A stretch of 64,000 nt of DNA from Streptomyces triticisoli (GTDB lineage Bacteria; Actinomycetota; Actinomycetes; Streptomycetales; Streptomycetaceae). Shown here piece after piece: positions 25,089-33,264 of this stretch. Below the pieces are notes generated by a model. It saw only the letters and a program-made list of their open reading frames with translations. It was not told where the DNA came from and did no database searches. The stretch is from contig NZ_QFDQ01000054.1 in assembly GCF_003270085.1 (NCBI RefSeq), positions 17,822-81,821 of the forward strand, written 5' to 3'. The number at the start of each line of letters is the position of its first letter. Position 1 is the first letter of the stretch. A program made the translations under genes and the position numbers.

Positions 25089-25481
25089 CTACGATTGCTG
25101 GTCGCTGCCGGAACGCCGCTGAAGCCACGCCTCGATCAGGGCCTTCTGGTCACTGCCCGAAAGGCCCGTGACGATCAATGAGTCCTCGCCCTCGGTGAGT
25201 TCCACCCGCCGAGCCTGCGCCCGCTGCCGCCACTCGCTCACCAGGCTGACCATCGCGTTCAGTGCCGCCCGCGAGAACACCCCGGTGACGAGCAGAGCTC
25301 CGAGTGTCGTGGCCGCGCCGCTCTTGGCACCCGCGGGGACGGGTTCCCCCTCCGGTCGTGCGACGGATTCGGCCGCGTCGAGCAACAGCAGCTCCTCCTG
25401 CAGCTCACGGGTGAGTGTGTCCGTCTCTTCGGCATCACCGTCCGCCGCCTCGACGGCGACGACGATCTGCATGGGTCGCAC
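25089..25481 (-). CDS. EACC1-like protein (effector-associated constant component)
   Basis: A 130-residue protein. The GTG at 25481 follows AGGGGGAA; an ATG four codons in is the alternative start. The layout fits EACC1: an N-terminal strand MQIVVAVEA, a helix TLTRELQEELLLLDAAESV, a Gly/Ala hydrophobic stretch ATTLGALLVTGVFSRAAL (one possible membrane or amphipathic helix) and a C-terminal DSLIVTGLSGSDQKALIEAW unit. EACC1 was named as the constant small component of diverse NTP-dependent, effector-bearing conflict systems in actinobacteria and other multicellular bacteria, including caspase-containing ones. Here it sits 15 bp upstream of the caspase-FtsK gene and is clearly co-transcribed. 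A role as adaptor or tether between trigger and effector is inferred. Confidence 0.72.
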   Translation of the reverse strand: MRPMQIVVAVEAADGDAEETDTLTRELQEELLLLDAAESVARPEGEPVPAGAKSGAATTLGALLVTGVFSRAALNAMVSLVSEWRQRAQARRVELTEGEDSLIVTGLSGSDQKALIEAWLQRRSGSDQQS

Positions 25482-25704
25482 GGAGTGGTTCCCCCTGTCA
25501 TCCTCTGGCTCTGCGCCTCACACAGCGGACTCGTCCCGATGGCCAGGAGCGGCGATCGCGGCATGCCCCGGCACTCCGGAAAACATCAGACTGACACAGA
25601 AACACCCTTGCCAGCATCCCCGGTGACCACTTCGGTACGACAGCCGGTTTCTTGCGGACGTCCAGGACGTCTGTGAAGCAAGAGCGTGTCGTGTCCGGCT
25701 TTTT

Positions 25705-25898
25705 CAGCCAGGGGCGGCGGGTTCGGCGCCGTGCCGGAGCGTCATGGAGGCGGTCGCGACGGTGCCGTGGGCGTCGAGGGTGCCGATGCGGCGGGAGCGG
25801 GTGGGTTCGTCCGCGGCCGGTCGGCCGGGGAAGAGGGCGCAGTACTCGTCCAGGCGCCAGGACACGAACGCGCCGTCCCGGACTCCCTCGTCATGCCA
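25705..25898 (-). pseudogene. Fragment of a lumazine-binding-like (NTF2-fold) protein
   Basis: The minus strand encodes EGVRDGAFVSWRLDEYCALF followed by ADEPTRSRRIGTLDAHGTVA and TASMTLRHG, then runs into EPAAPG and a TGA at 25705. The block resembles the middle of small putative lumazine-binding/SnoaL-like proteins of Streptomyces. Both the N-terminus (replaced by the hairpin at 25900-25929) and the C-terminus are missing, and there is no start codon. It is a leftover between the conflict module and the secreted-protein gene and may mark a recombination joint. The remaining DNA up to 25481 holds no gene that I see and should contain the EACC1 promoter. Confidence 0.5.
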
Positions 25899-25899
25899 G

Positions 25900-25929
25900 A
25901 GCGGGCCCGCCCGGAAGGGCGGGCCCGCT
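25900..25929. terminator. Terminator hairpin after the secreted-protein gene
   Basis: Perfect 13-bp arms (25900-25912 and 25917-25929) surround the loop GGAA. It lies 20 bp past the stop of the minus-strand gene ending at 25950 and would terminate it. Confidence 0.75.
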
Positions 25930-25949
25930 GTGCCGGGTCGGAAGGGCGA

Positions 25950-27359
25950 TCAGGGCTTGCCCACCGGGTTCAGCACGATCTTCCCGGAGTCGTTCGCCGG
26001 GTTGCTCTCGTTCGGCATCGTGTACGAGAAGAACGCTCGGCCGGTGGCGTTCTTGATCTTCTTGTCGACGTGGAGGCCGAAGGTGAAGGTGTGGGAGGCG
26101 TCCTCCAGGATCGGCGTGTCGATGGAGCAGAGGTAGTCGCCCTCGGCGCCCTCCCAGCCCGGGCGGCAGCCCTCAGGGACCGCGGTGACCGTGGTACCCG
26201 GGGGGAGGTCGACCCAGAAGGAGATCGGTTCGCCGCCGGAGCGGAGCAGGGCCAGCCAGGCGGGGCCGTGGTTGGCGAAGCCGATGTCCACCGACACCGT
26301 GCTGCCCTCGCGGGCCCGCAGCCGCTCACCGGTCAGAGCGAGGTCGAAGGTGTTCGTCGTCGGGAAGTCCATCTCCGCGTAGCGGGTGTAATCGGCCGGG
26401 TCCGTGTCCGGCACGCGGACCAGCTCCAGCGCCGGCCCGTCCCCCGCCTTGTAGTCGCCCTCGGTCAGCAGCTCCCGCGCCTGCTCGGCGGGCACCGCGC
26501 TGAAGCTGTAGTACATCGAGTCGTACAGCGCGAAACCAGCCGTCTCGACCGGGAAGGACGCGCTCAGCCCGTATGCCGCCCCACCGGCGAACTCGCTGTC
26601 GAAGATGCAGATCGCCGTGGACCTCCCGAGCACATGGTCCGGGTCACGCGGGTCGTACCAGCAGTTGCTGAAGGTGCTGGGGAAGGACAGCCCCCGGCTG
26701 CCGGAGATCCGCAGCACGACGCCGTCACCGCCCAGCCCGCCGGCGTTGCGGAAGCCCAGCGGCGCCTGGAAGGTGTCGCCGGCCTGGAAGCCTTCGGGCT
26801 CGGTCAGCTGCTTCATCAGCAGCTCCGTGCCGCCCACCAGCACATCCACCGTGTGCCCGGTGAAGGCCAGCCCCTCGCCCTCGGCCGTGATCTCGATGGC
26901 GCCGAAGTCGCCCGCGGTGCTCTCGTCGGTCACGTCGAGGCGGATGCCGCCGAGGTTGTTGTAGTCCTGGCCCGCATAGACCTCGTAGCCGCTGCAGGTG
27001 GCGACGAGCCCGTCGACGGAGCACCCCCGCCCCCTGCCGAACTGGGAGAAGTCCACCGAGGCGACGCCGGCCAGGGAGCTCGCGTCCACGGTGACCGTGT
27101 ACTCGCCGTTGTGGATCGGCCAGATGATGCCGTCCTTGTCCGGCACCGACTCGCCGGGCGCCTGGAGTCCCAGCTCGATCTGAGGCTCACTCCACTCACC
27201 GTCCTCCGGATGCAGCGAGAGGTTCACGCTGTCGGGGCCAGTGATCGAGACCGGTAGCGGTTCCTCCTGGGCATGGGCGGGACCGGCCAGCGCCGTGCCG
27301 ACCAGCGCGGCCAGCACAAACGCGGAGGTGGTACGCCGCACGGCGGCGAGAGGCGTCAT
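25950..27359 (-). CDS. Secreted protein with DUF11-like C-terminal domain
   Basis: A 469-residue protein, ATG 27359. Residues 1-30 are a Sec signal peptide ending PAHAQ. The body is beta-rich, with Cys pairs suited to extracellular disulphides (GCSVDGLVATCSG, GCRPGWEGAEGDYLCS). The last 120 residues look like a DUF11/CARDB-type immunoglobulin-like module (VSVDIGFANHGPAWLALL). It ends at SGKIVLNPVGKP without the LAxTG motif and membrane anchor that many Streptomyces proteins of this type carry, so it should be released rather than sortase-anchored. Substrate or partner is unknown. A terminator hairpin follows the stop. Confidence 0.75.
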   Translation of the reverse strand: MTPLAAVRRTTSAFVLAALVGTALAGPAHAQEEPLPVSITGPDSVNLSLHPEDGEWSEPQIELGLQAPGESVPDKDGIIWPIHNGEYTVTVDASSLAGVASVDFSQFGRGRGCSVDGLVATCSGYEVYAGQDYNNLGGIRLDVTDESTAGDFGAIEITAEGEGLAFTGHTVDVLVGGTELLMKQLTEPEGFQAGDTFQAPLGFRNAGGLGGDGVVLRISGSRGLSFPSTFSNCWYDPRDPDHVLGRSTAICIFDSEFAGGAAYGLSASFPVETAGFALYDSMYYSFSAVPAEQARELLTEGDYKAGDGPALELVRVPDTDPADYTRYAEMDFPTTNTFDLALTGERLRAREGSTVSVDIGFANHGPAWLALLRSGGEPISFWVDLPPGTTVTAVPEGCRPGWEGAEGDYLCSIDTPILEDASHTFTFGLHVDKKIKNATGRAFFSYTMPNESNPANDSGKIVLNPVGKP

Positions 27360-27502
27360 GAAATCCCCATAACTTAGGTGTCATGCGCACCGGATCGGTG
27401 ACGCATACTCATGACTCACGGCCTCCCCGGAAGGTTGCCCACCATGTCCAGGGCGCCGAACAGGAAGCGGTTGCCGGGACGTTCGTCGCGGCTGCGCATG
27501 CC

Positions 27503-28273
27503 TCAGCGGTGTGTGAGGCGGCCGATCTCGGTAAGCACTGTCTCCACGTGGGGGCGTACCTGTGCTGTCAGCTCCTGGCTCCAGCTCTCCTCGGAGTAAC
27601 GGCAGTTGAGGTACAGCTCCCGGGCGTGTTCCAGCACGGGGCGCTGTTCCGGGGGGAGTTGGGCGAGTGCCCAGTCGGCGGCGTGGTCCTTCGACCTGAT
27701 CTCGCCGGTGGCGAGCGTCGTCCAGATACGTGCCAGGGTCAGTACGACGTTGCGGGTGTCGCCGTCCAGGTCGTCGAGCAGGTCGGGGATGCCCGCCGTG
27801 CTCGACCGGATCAGGTCGGCGGGCGGGACGTGGTCCAGCACCTCGGCCGGGGGCGGGCCGGTGAGGGGGCGGTTGCCGGACAGCACCATCGTGATCAGGA
27901 GTGCCAGGTCCGGCATCGGTTCCGGCTGCGGGGGCCCGCTCGCCTCGAACCGGTCGCGCAGCCACTCGCCGTAGAGGAAGTCGCCGGTCGGTGGGAACCG
28001 CCACGGGCGGACGTCGGACTGGACGGTGACCGTGAGCTCGACCGGGCGGGCCTCGCCCGCGGAACCGGAACCGGAACCGGAGATGCCCAGCAGCCCGTCG
28101 AGGAGTGCCCGCCGTTCCCGGTCGTCCATGCGCCGCCGGGAGACGACCAGGATGTCCACGTCGCTGGCCGGTTTGAGGCCGCCGAGCACGGAGGAGCCAT
28201 GGAGGTAGGTTCCGATGGCGGTGTGCCCCAGCACGTCGTCGACCAGCCCTGTGATCTCCTGAATCCGGTCCAT
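27503..28273 (-). CDS. AadA-like aminoglycoside/nucleotidyltransferase-family protein
   Basis: A 256-residue protein, ATG 28273. The N-terminal nucleotidyltransferase signature is GTYLHGSSVLGG followed by SDVDILVVS (the GS...DxD metal site), and it continues into an ANT(3'')/AadA-like helical C-terminal domain (DALxxDLDGDTRNVVLTLARIW region). Chromosomal copies of this type are common in Streptomyces and may or may not give streptomycin/spectinomycin resistance. A short Ser-Gly repeat (GISGSGSGSAG, encoded near 28075) is inserted after the active-site region. Its neighbours are unrelated. Sequence alone cannot decide whether the substrate is a drug. Confidence 0.72.
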   Translation of the reverse strand: MDRIQEITGLVDDVLGHTAIGTYLHGSSVLGGLKPASDVDILVVSRRRMDDRERRALLDGLLGISGSGSGSAGEARPVELTVTVQSDVRPWRFPPTGDFLYGEWLRDRFEASGPPQPEPMPDLALLITMVLSGNRPLTGPPPAEVLDHVPPADLIRSSTAGIPDLLDDLDGDTRNVVLTLARIWTTLATGEIRSKDHAADWALAQLPPEQRPVLEHARELYLNCRYSEESWSQELTAQVRPHVETVLTEIGRLTHR

Positions 28274-28461
28274 CGCAGCAGCATGCCCGCCGGCTCATGC
28301 GGGCGCACCCTCATTTCCGGGGCGGCGGGTACCGGTGGCGCCGAGCCCTTCCGCCGCCCTCCGGCCGGTCGGCGGAGGACAGCTGGGGGTGAACCGCCGG
28401 AGGTGAACCGCTCCTGGGGCAAGGTCGGTATGTCCTTGCCCCAGGGAGCTTCAGGGTTCCC

Positions 28462-28683
28462 TCAGCAGCAGCGGCCCTGCGGGTTCGCCTCGCGGTGGCG
28501 GGTGAGGTGGCGTTCGTAGTCGCGCCGGGTCGGCACCGGTTCGCCGGGATGCCGCTCCTCGTGTCGTCGGCAGTAGCGTTCGTAGTCCGCCGTGCCCGAG
28601 ATCTCCCTCAGGTACCAGCGGACACCCCGCAGCAGCCGGGTCAGCGGGCCGAGGAGCGCTGCCGCTCTGCTGTGCGCTCTCAT
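28462..28683 (-). CDS. YbdD/YjiX-family small protein, CstA partner
   Basis: A 73-residue protein. Its ATG (28681-28683) overlaps the cstA stop (ATGA), the usual arrangement for the YbdD/YjiX partner of CstA-type transporters. The family core is present: ALLGPLTRLLRGVRWYLREI, then DYERYCRRHEERHPGEPVP. It ends with two Cys (GRCC). In E. coli homologues are needed with CstA or BtsT for pyruvate or peptide uptake. That role is transferred by family. Confidence 0.85.
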   Translation of the reverse strand: MRAHSRAAALLGPLTRLLRGVRWYLREISGTADYERYCRRHEERHPGEPVPTRRDYERHLTRHREANPQGRCC

Positions 28684-30827
28684 TCCCGATCGGCCTGCCC
28701 CGTGGACGCACCGGCCAGCACCTTGGAGCGGGCCGCGGGGACGATGATCGTGGACTCCACGTACGGGGTCTCCGTCGTCGGCAGCGGCTGCGGGGACCGT
28801 ACGGCCCGGACGCAGATCAGGGCCGCGTGGCCGATCACGAGCGCGACCAGCACGAGGAAGATGATCATGGTGACGCCGTTCACCGTGGAGTTGAGCATCA
28901 CCGTCTCCATGTCGTCGAGCGACTTCGCCGGGGCGAGGATCTTCCCGTCGTCGAGCGCGTCCGCGTACAACTGACGCTGGGCGAAGAAGCCGATCTTCGG
29001 GTTGCTGTGGAAGATCTTCTGCCAGCCGGCGGTGAACGTGACGGCCACGTCCCAGGCCAGCGGGATGCCCGTGACCCACGCCCAGCGCAGTCTCCCGGAC
29101 TTGATGAGCAGGGTCGTGCACACGGTCAGCGCGATGGCCGCGAGCAGCTGGTTGGCGATGCCGAACAGCGGGAAGAGCTGGTTGATCCCGCCGAGCGGGT
29201 CCGTGGCGCCGACGTAGAGGAAGTAGCCCCACAGGCCGACGATGACGGCGCTGGTGATCCAGATGCCCGGCTTCCAGGTGACCCGGCCGATCGGCTTCCA
29301 GATGTTGCCGAGCATGTCCTGGAGCATGAAGCGGCCGACCCGGGTGCCGGCGTCCACCGTGGTGAGGATGAACAACGCCTCGAACATGATGGCGAAGTGG
29401 TACCAGAACGCCTTCATGGCGTGCCCACCGAACACCCCGGAGAAGATCTCCGCCATGCCGAAGGCGAGGGTCGGCGCACCGCCGGTACGGGCGATCAGAC
29501 TCTGTTCCTCGACCGAGCGGGCGGCCGCCGCCAGGTCCTCCGGGCTGATGGTGAAGCCGAGGTTCGCCACCGCCTGGGAGGCGCTCTCCACCGTGGTGCC
29601 GAGCAGACCGGCCGGGGCGTTCATCGCGTAGTACAGGCCGGGGTCGAGTATGGACGCCGCGATGAGCGCCATCACGGCGACGAACGACTCCATGAGCATC
29701 GCGCCGTAGCCGATCAGCCGGACCTGCGATTCCTTCTGGATGAGCTTGGGGGTGGTGCCGGACGACACGAGGGCGTGGAAGCCGGACAGGGCGCCGCAGG
29801 CGATCGTGATGAACAGGAACGGGAACAGCGATCCCGCGAAGACCGGCCCGGCGCCCGAGGAGGCGAACGGGGTCACGGCGTCGTTCTTCAGCATGGGCGC
29901 GGTGACCACGACGCCGACCGCGAGCAGCACGATCGTGCCGATCTTCATGAAGGTCGACAGGTAGTCGCGCGGGGCCAGCAGCATCCACACCGGCAGCACC
30001 GAGGCGACGAAGCCGTAGCCGACGAGGCAGAGGACCAGGGTGGTCGGCGACCAGGTGAACGTCTCCGCCCAGGAGGAGTTGTCGACCCAGCCGCCGCCCA
30101 CGATCGCGAACAGCAGGAGGACGACGCCGATGAGGCTGGTCTCGAGGACCCGGCCGGGCCGCAGGTAGCGCATGTAGAAGCCCATGAACAGGGCGATGGG
30201 GATCGTCATGGCCACCGAGAAGGTGCCCCAGGGCGATGCCGCGAGCGCGTTGACGACGACCAGGGCCAGTACGGCCAGCAGGATGATCATGATGGCCAGG
30301 ACGGCGATCAGCGCCGCGGCGCCGCCCACCCGGCCGATCTCGTCGCGGGCCATCTGGCCGAGGGTCTTCCCGTCCCGCCGCATGGAGAGGAAGAGCACGA
30401 TCATGTCCTGGACGGCTCCGGCGAAGATCACGCCGACGACGATCCAGAGGGTGCCCGGAAGGTAGCCCATCTGCGCCGCCAGGACGGGTCCGACGAGCGG
30501 TCCGGCGCCCGCGATGGCGGCGAAGTGATGGCCGAACAGGACGCGCCGGTCGGTGGGCTGGTAGTCGATGCCGTCGTCGTGGCGCTCGGCGGGTGTGGCG
30601 CGGCTGTCGTCGACCTTCAGGACACGGCGGGCGATGAAGCGCGAGTAGAAGCGGTAGGCGATCGCGTACGAGCCGAGCGCTGCCGCGACCAGCCAGATGG
30701 CGGAGATCTCCTCGCCCCTGGACAGAGCGACCATGCCCCAGGAGACGGCGCCGACCAGGGCGACGGCCGTCCAGATCAGGATCGTTTTCGGAGTGGGTCT
30801 CGCCCTGCGGGCCTCGTTGACGGACAC
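28680..30827 (-). CDS. cstA: Carbon starvation protein A (CstA/BtsT family transporter)
   Basis: A 715-residue multi-pass membrane protein. I place the start at GTG 30827 because GGAG lies 5-6 bases upstream; upstream sequence in frame looks non-coding. Typical CstA segments: FYSRFIARRVLKVDDSRATP, HHFAAIAGAGPLVGPVLAAQ, SGFHALVSSGTTPKLIQKES and FGIANQLLAAIALTVCTTLL. About 15 hydrophobic helices are spread over the length. The family imports pyruvate or peptides under carbon starvation. It is coupled to the YbdD-like gene. The 269-bp region upstream, to the stop at 31097, holds its promoter and no other gene that I see. Confidence 0.9.
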   Translation of the reverse strand: MSVNEARRARPTPKTILIWTAVALVGAVSWGMVALSRGEEISAIWLVAAALGSYAIAYRFYSRFIARRVLKVDDSRATPAERHDDGIDYQPTDRRVLFGHHFAAIAGAGPLVGPVLAAQMGYLPGTLWIVVGVIFAGAVQDMIVLFLSMRRDGKTLGQMARDEIGRVGGAAALIAVLAIMIILLAVLALVVVNALAASPWGTFSVAMTIPIALFMGFYMRYLRPGRVLETSLIGVVLLLFAIVGGGWVDNSSWAETFTWSPTTLVLCLVGYGFVASVLPVWMLLAPRDYLSTFMKIGTIVLLAVGVVVTAPMLKNDAVTPFASSGAGPVFAGSLFPFLFITIACGALSGFHALVSSGTTPKLIQKESQVRLIGYGAMLMESFVAVMALIAASILDPGLYYAMNAPAGLLGTTVESASQAVANLGFTISPEDLAAAARSVEEQSLIARTGGAPTLAFGMAEIFSGVFGGHAMKAFWYHFAIMFEALFILTTVDAGTRVGRFMLQDMLGNIWKPIGRVTWKPGIWITSAVIVGLWGYFLYVGATDPLGGINQLFPLFGIANQLLAAIALTVCTTLLIKSGRLRWAWVTGIPLAWDVAVTFTAGWQKIFHSNPKIGFFAQRQLYADALDDGKILAPAKSLDDMETVMLNSTVNGVTMIIFLVLVALVIGHAALICVRAVRSPQPLPTTETPYVESTIIVPAARSKVLAGASTGQADRE

Positions 30828-31096
30828 AGTTGCTCCAGATGTTCGGGGACGACTCTTGTGCATCTCGGGAGTGAGGGGTGGGGACACGCAGTGGAGTTGA
30901 CGTAGCCTGCCCACCGGTTGGCTGGAAATGCTCACGAGTTGATGACGGATCGCCTTCGGTTTTGTCGTCGGCCGGACCGTCCCCGGACATCCTTGGACAT
31001 GTCTCTTTCCGCCTCGGGGATCGGGCCGGGCCGGATCCGCGCGGCCGATGTGGTCGATGCCCGAACTGAGGGTGAGTACGTGCGTGTGCCGGGCCT

Positions 31097-32146
31097 TCAG
31101 GCGGCTCCGGCGGGGTTGTGAACCGTCGTTCCGTGGCAGTCCCCGTACGTCCGCCCCGACCCGCACCAGCAGGCCGCCCCCCGCTGCGGCGGCCAGGCCG
31201 TCGCCCGCCCCCGGGCCGCCAGCGTCGTCGCGTACTGCGGCAGCAGCGTCGCGTCGGACGGGGACGCGCCCTCCGAGGCCGCGAAGGCCTCGTAGGAGGG
31301 GACCGTGCCGGTGACGATGCCCAGGTTGGGGGTGCCGGAGGAGGCCAGCTCGCGCAGGGACGTCTCTATCGTCGCCAGGTGGGTCTCGTGGGAGGGGTAC
31401 TCCGCGGCCAGGTCGGCGTAGGCCGTGAGGAGTTCGGTCAGTTCCGCCGCCGGCCAGTGGAGGACCGCCACCGGGAAGGGACGGGAGAGGGCCGCGCGGT
31501 AGGCGCCCAGTTCGACGCGGAGGCGGGTGAGCTCCGCTTCCAGCTCCGCGGGGTTCTCCGAGCCCAGGGACCAGAGCCGTTTCGGGTCGTGGAGTTCGTC
31601 CAGGGAGACGCGGGGGACCGGGGAGGTGTGGAGGGTGTCGGCCAGCATGTCCCAGTCGTCGTGGGCGGCGCCCAGCAGGCGGCGTACGCGGTGGCGGCCG
31701 AAGAGGAGGGGGTGGTGGGTGACGTCCGGGGGTTCCGCGGTGTCCGTCAGCAGCAGCTCCACGCCCTGCGTGAACGTCTCGTGGGCTGCCTCGAGTTCGT
31801 CGTGGGACTCCAGGGACTCCGCGACGATCACCCAGGGGGCCGGGTCACGGGGGGACGCGGAACGGATGCCCTCGATGATCGCTCTCGCCTCCGCCTCGTG
31901 GTCGTACTCCCAGAGGTTGGAGGCCTTGAGGGCGCGGACCAGGTGGGGGTTCTCCAGGGCGGTGGGGGAGGACAGCAGGCGGTCGTAGAGGGTGGTCGCG
32001 GCGGGGCGGTCGCCGGAGAGTTCCAGGTGGGCGGCGGCCTGGAGGAGGAGGGCCTCGGCGTCCTCGGGATACAGACCGGCGGTCCGCTGCAGACGGGCCG
32101 CCTCGGCGGCGTGGTCGACGTTTTCGGCGGGCGTGTCGGGGCGCAT
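31097..32146 (-). CDS. SEC-C motif protein with TPR-like helical region
   Basis: A 349-residue protein. ATG 32146 was chosen because the upstream in-frame extension overlaps the promoter region shared with the divergent FAH gene. It is mostly helical, with TPR-like Ala/Leu-rich pairs in the first 120 residues (EAARLQRTAGLYPEDAEALL). The C-terminus carries a SEC-C zinc motif (ACWCGSGRTYGDCHG), a module that binds zinc and often mediates nucleic-acid or protein contacts. Cellular function is unknown. The next gene downstream is cstA on the same strand after 269 bp. Confidence 0.75.
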   Translation of the reverse strand: MRPDTPAENVDHAAEAARLQRTAGLYPEDAEALLLQAAAHLELSGDRPAATTLYDRLLSSPTALENPHLVRALKASNLWEYDHEAEARAIIEGIRSASPRDPAPWVIVAESLESHDELEAAHETFTQGVELLLTDTAEPPDVTHHPLLFGRHRVRRLLGAAHDDWDMLADTLHTSPVPRVSLDELHDPKRLWSLGSENPAELEAELTRLRVELGAYRAALSRPFPVAVLHWPAAELTELLTAYADLAAEYPSHETHLATIETSLRELASSGTPNLGIVTGTVPSYEAFAASEGASPSDATLLPQYATTLAARGRATAWPPQRGAACWCGSGRTYGDCHGTTVHNPAGAA

Positions 32147-32365
32147 GGGGGACACCGTACTGCCGGGGGGTGGCATGCGTGAGGCGGGTGCGGGACAGGT
32201 GGCCCGGGGCGGGCCGTGTTGTATCCGGTGAGTCCAGCACGTGAACGGGGTGTTGCGGAGTGGACGTGGACCTTGGAGGATCGGCCGGCCCTCCGATGAC
32301 TGCGTCCGCCGCACTCAGGTCGCCTTCATCGGCCGGGCAGCCCGCGATCGAGGGAGATGGGGATC

Positions 32366-33223
32366 ATGAAGCTGCTACGAGTCGGTGCGGTGGGGGCGGA
32401 GCGGCCCGCGCTGCTGGACGGGGGCGGGGTCCTGCGGGATCTGTCGGGGCTGGTCGCGGACATCGACGGTGGGCTGCTCGCCGACGACGCGGCGCTCGGG
32501 CGGATCCGGGAGGCCGCCGAGGCCGGGGAACTGCCCGTGCTGGATGCGGACGGGGTGCGGATCGGGGCGCCGCTCGCCCGGATCGGCAAGGTCGTGTGCA
32601 TCGGGCTGAACTACCACGACCACGCCCGCGAGACCGGTGCCGAGCCGCCCGCCGAGCCGGTGATCTTCTTCAAGGCGGCGGACACGGTGGTCGGGCCGTA
32701 CGACACCGTGCTCGTGCCGCGCGGGTCCACCAGGACCGACTGGGAGGTGGAGCTGGCGGTCGTCATCGGGCGTACGGCCCGGTACCTGGAGTCGCGGGAG
32801 GAGGCGCTCGCGCACGTCGCCGGGTACGCGGTGGCGCACGACGTCTCCGAGCGGGAGTTCCAGATCGAGCGGGGCGGGACCTGGGACAAGGGGAAGAACT
32901 GCGAGACGTTCAACCCGCTCGGTCCCTGGCTGGTGACGGCCGACGAGGTGCCGGACCCGCAGGCGCTGCCGCTGAAGCTGTGGGTCAACGGGGAGCTGAA
33001 GCAGGACGGGACGACCGCGGAGCAGATCTTTCCGGTGGCGGAAGTCGTGCGGTACGTCAGCCAGTTCATGACCCTGTACCCCGGTGACGTCATCAACACC
33101 GGTACGCCGGCGGGTGTCGCGCTCGGGCAGCCCGAGCCGAAGCCGTATCTGAGGGCGGGGGATGTGGTCGAGCTGGAGATCGAGGGGCTGGGGCGGCAGC
33201 GGCAGGAGCTGAAGCAGGCCTGA
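32366..33223 (+). CDS. Fumarylacetoacetate hydrolase (FAH)-family protein
   Basis: A 285-residue protein. ATG 32366 is favoured over ATG 32357 because AGGGAG (32351-32356) is correctly spaced only for the second. The FAH fold is clear: IGKVVCIGLNYHDHARETG, then DWEVELAVVIGR with the acidic metal ligands, GKNCETFNPLGPWLV and GDVINTGTPAGVALGQPEPK. Enzymes of this subgroup cleave C-C bonds in beta-diketo acids or act as ureidoglycolate lyase or 2-hydroxyhepta-2,4-diene-1,7-dioate isomerase; the substrate cannot be told. It is divergent from the SEC-C gene. Confidence 0.85.
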   Translation: MKLLRVGAVGAERPALLDGGGVLRDLSGLVADIDGGLLADDAALGRIREAAEAGELPVLDADGVRIGAPLARIGKVVCIGLNYHDHARETGAEPPAEPVIFFKAADTVVGPYDTVLVPRGSTRTDWEVELAVVIGRTARYLESREEALAHVAGYAVAHDVSEREFQIERGGTWDKGKNCETFNPLGPWLVTADEVPDPQALPLKLWVNGELKQDGTTAEQIFPVAEVVRYVSQFMTLYPGDVINTGTPAGVALGQPEPKPYLRAGDVVELEIEGLGRQRQELKQA

Positions 33224-33264
33224 TCGGGACTGCTTCTTCGGTTCCATCAGCCCGATCAGCCCGA

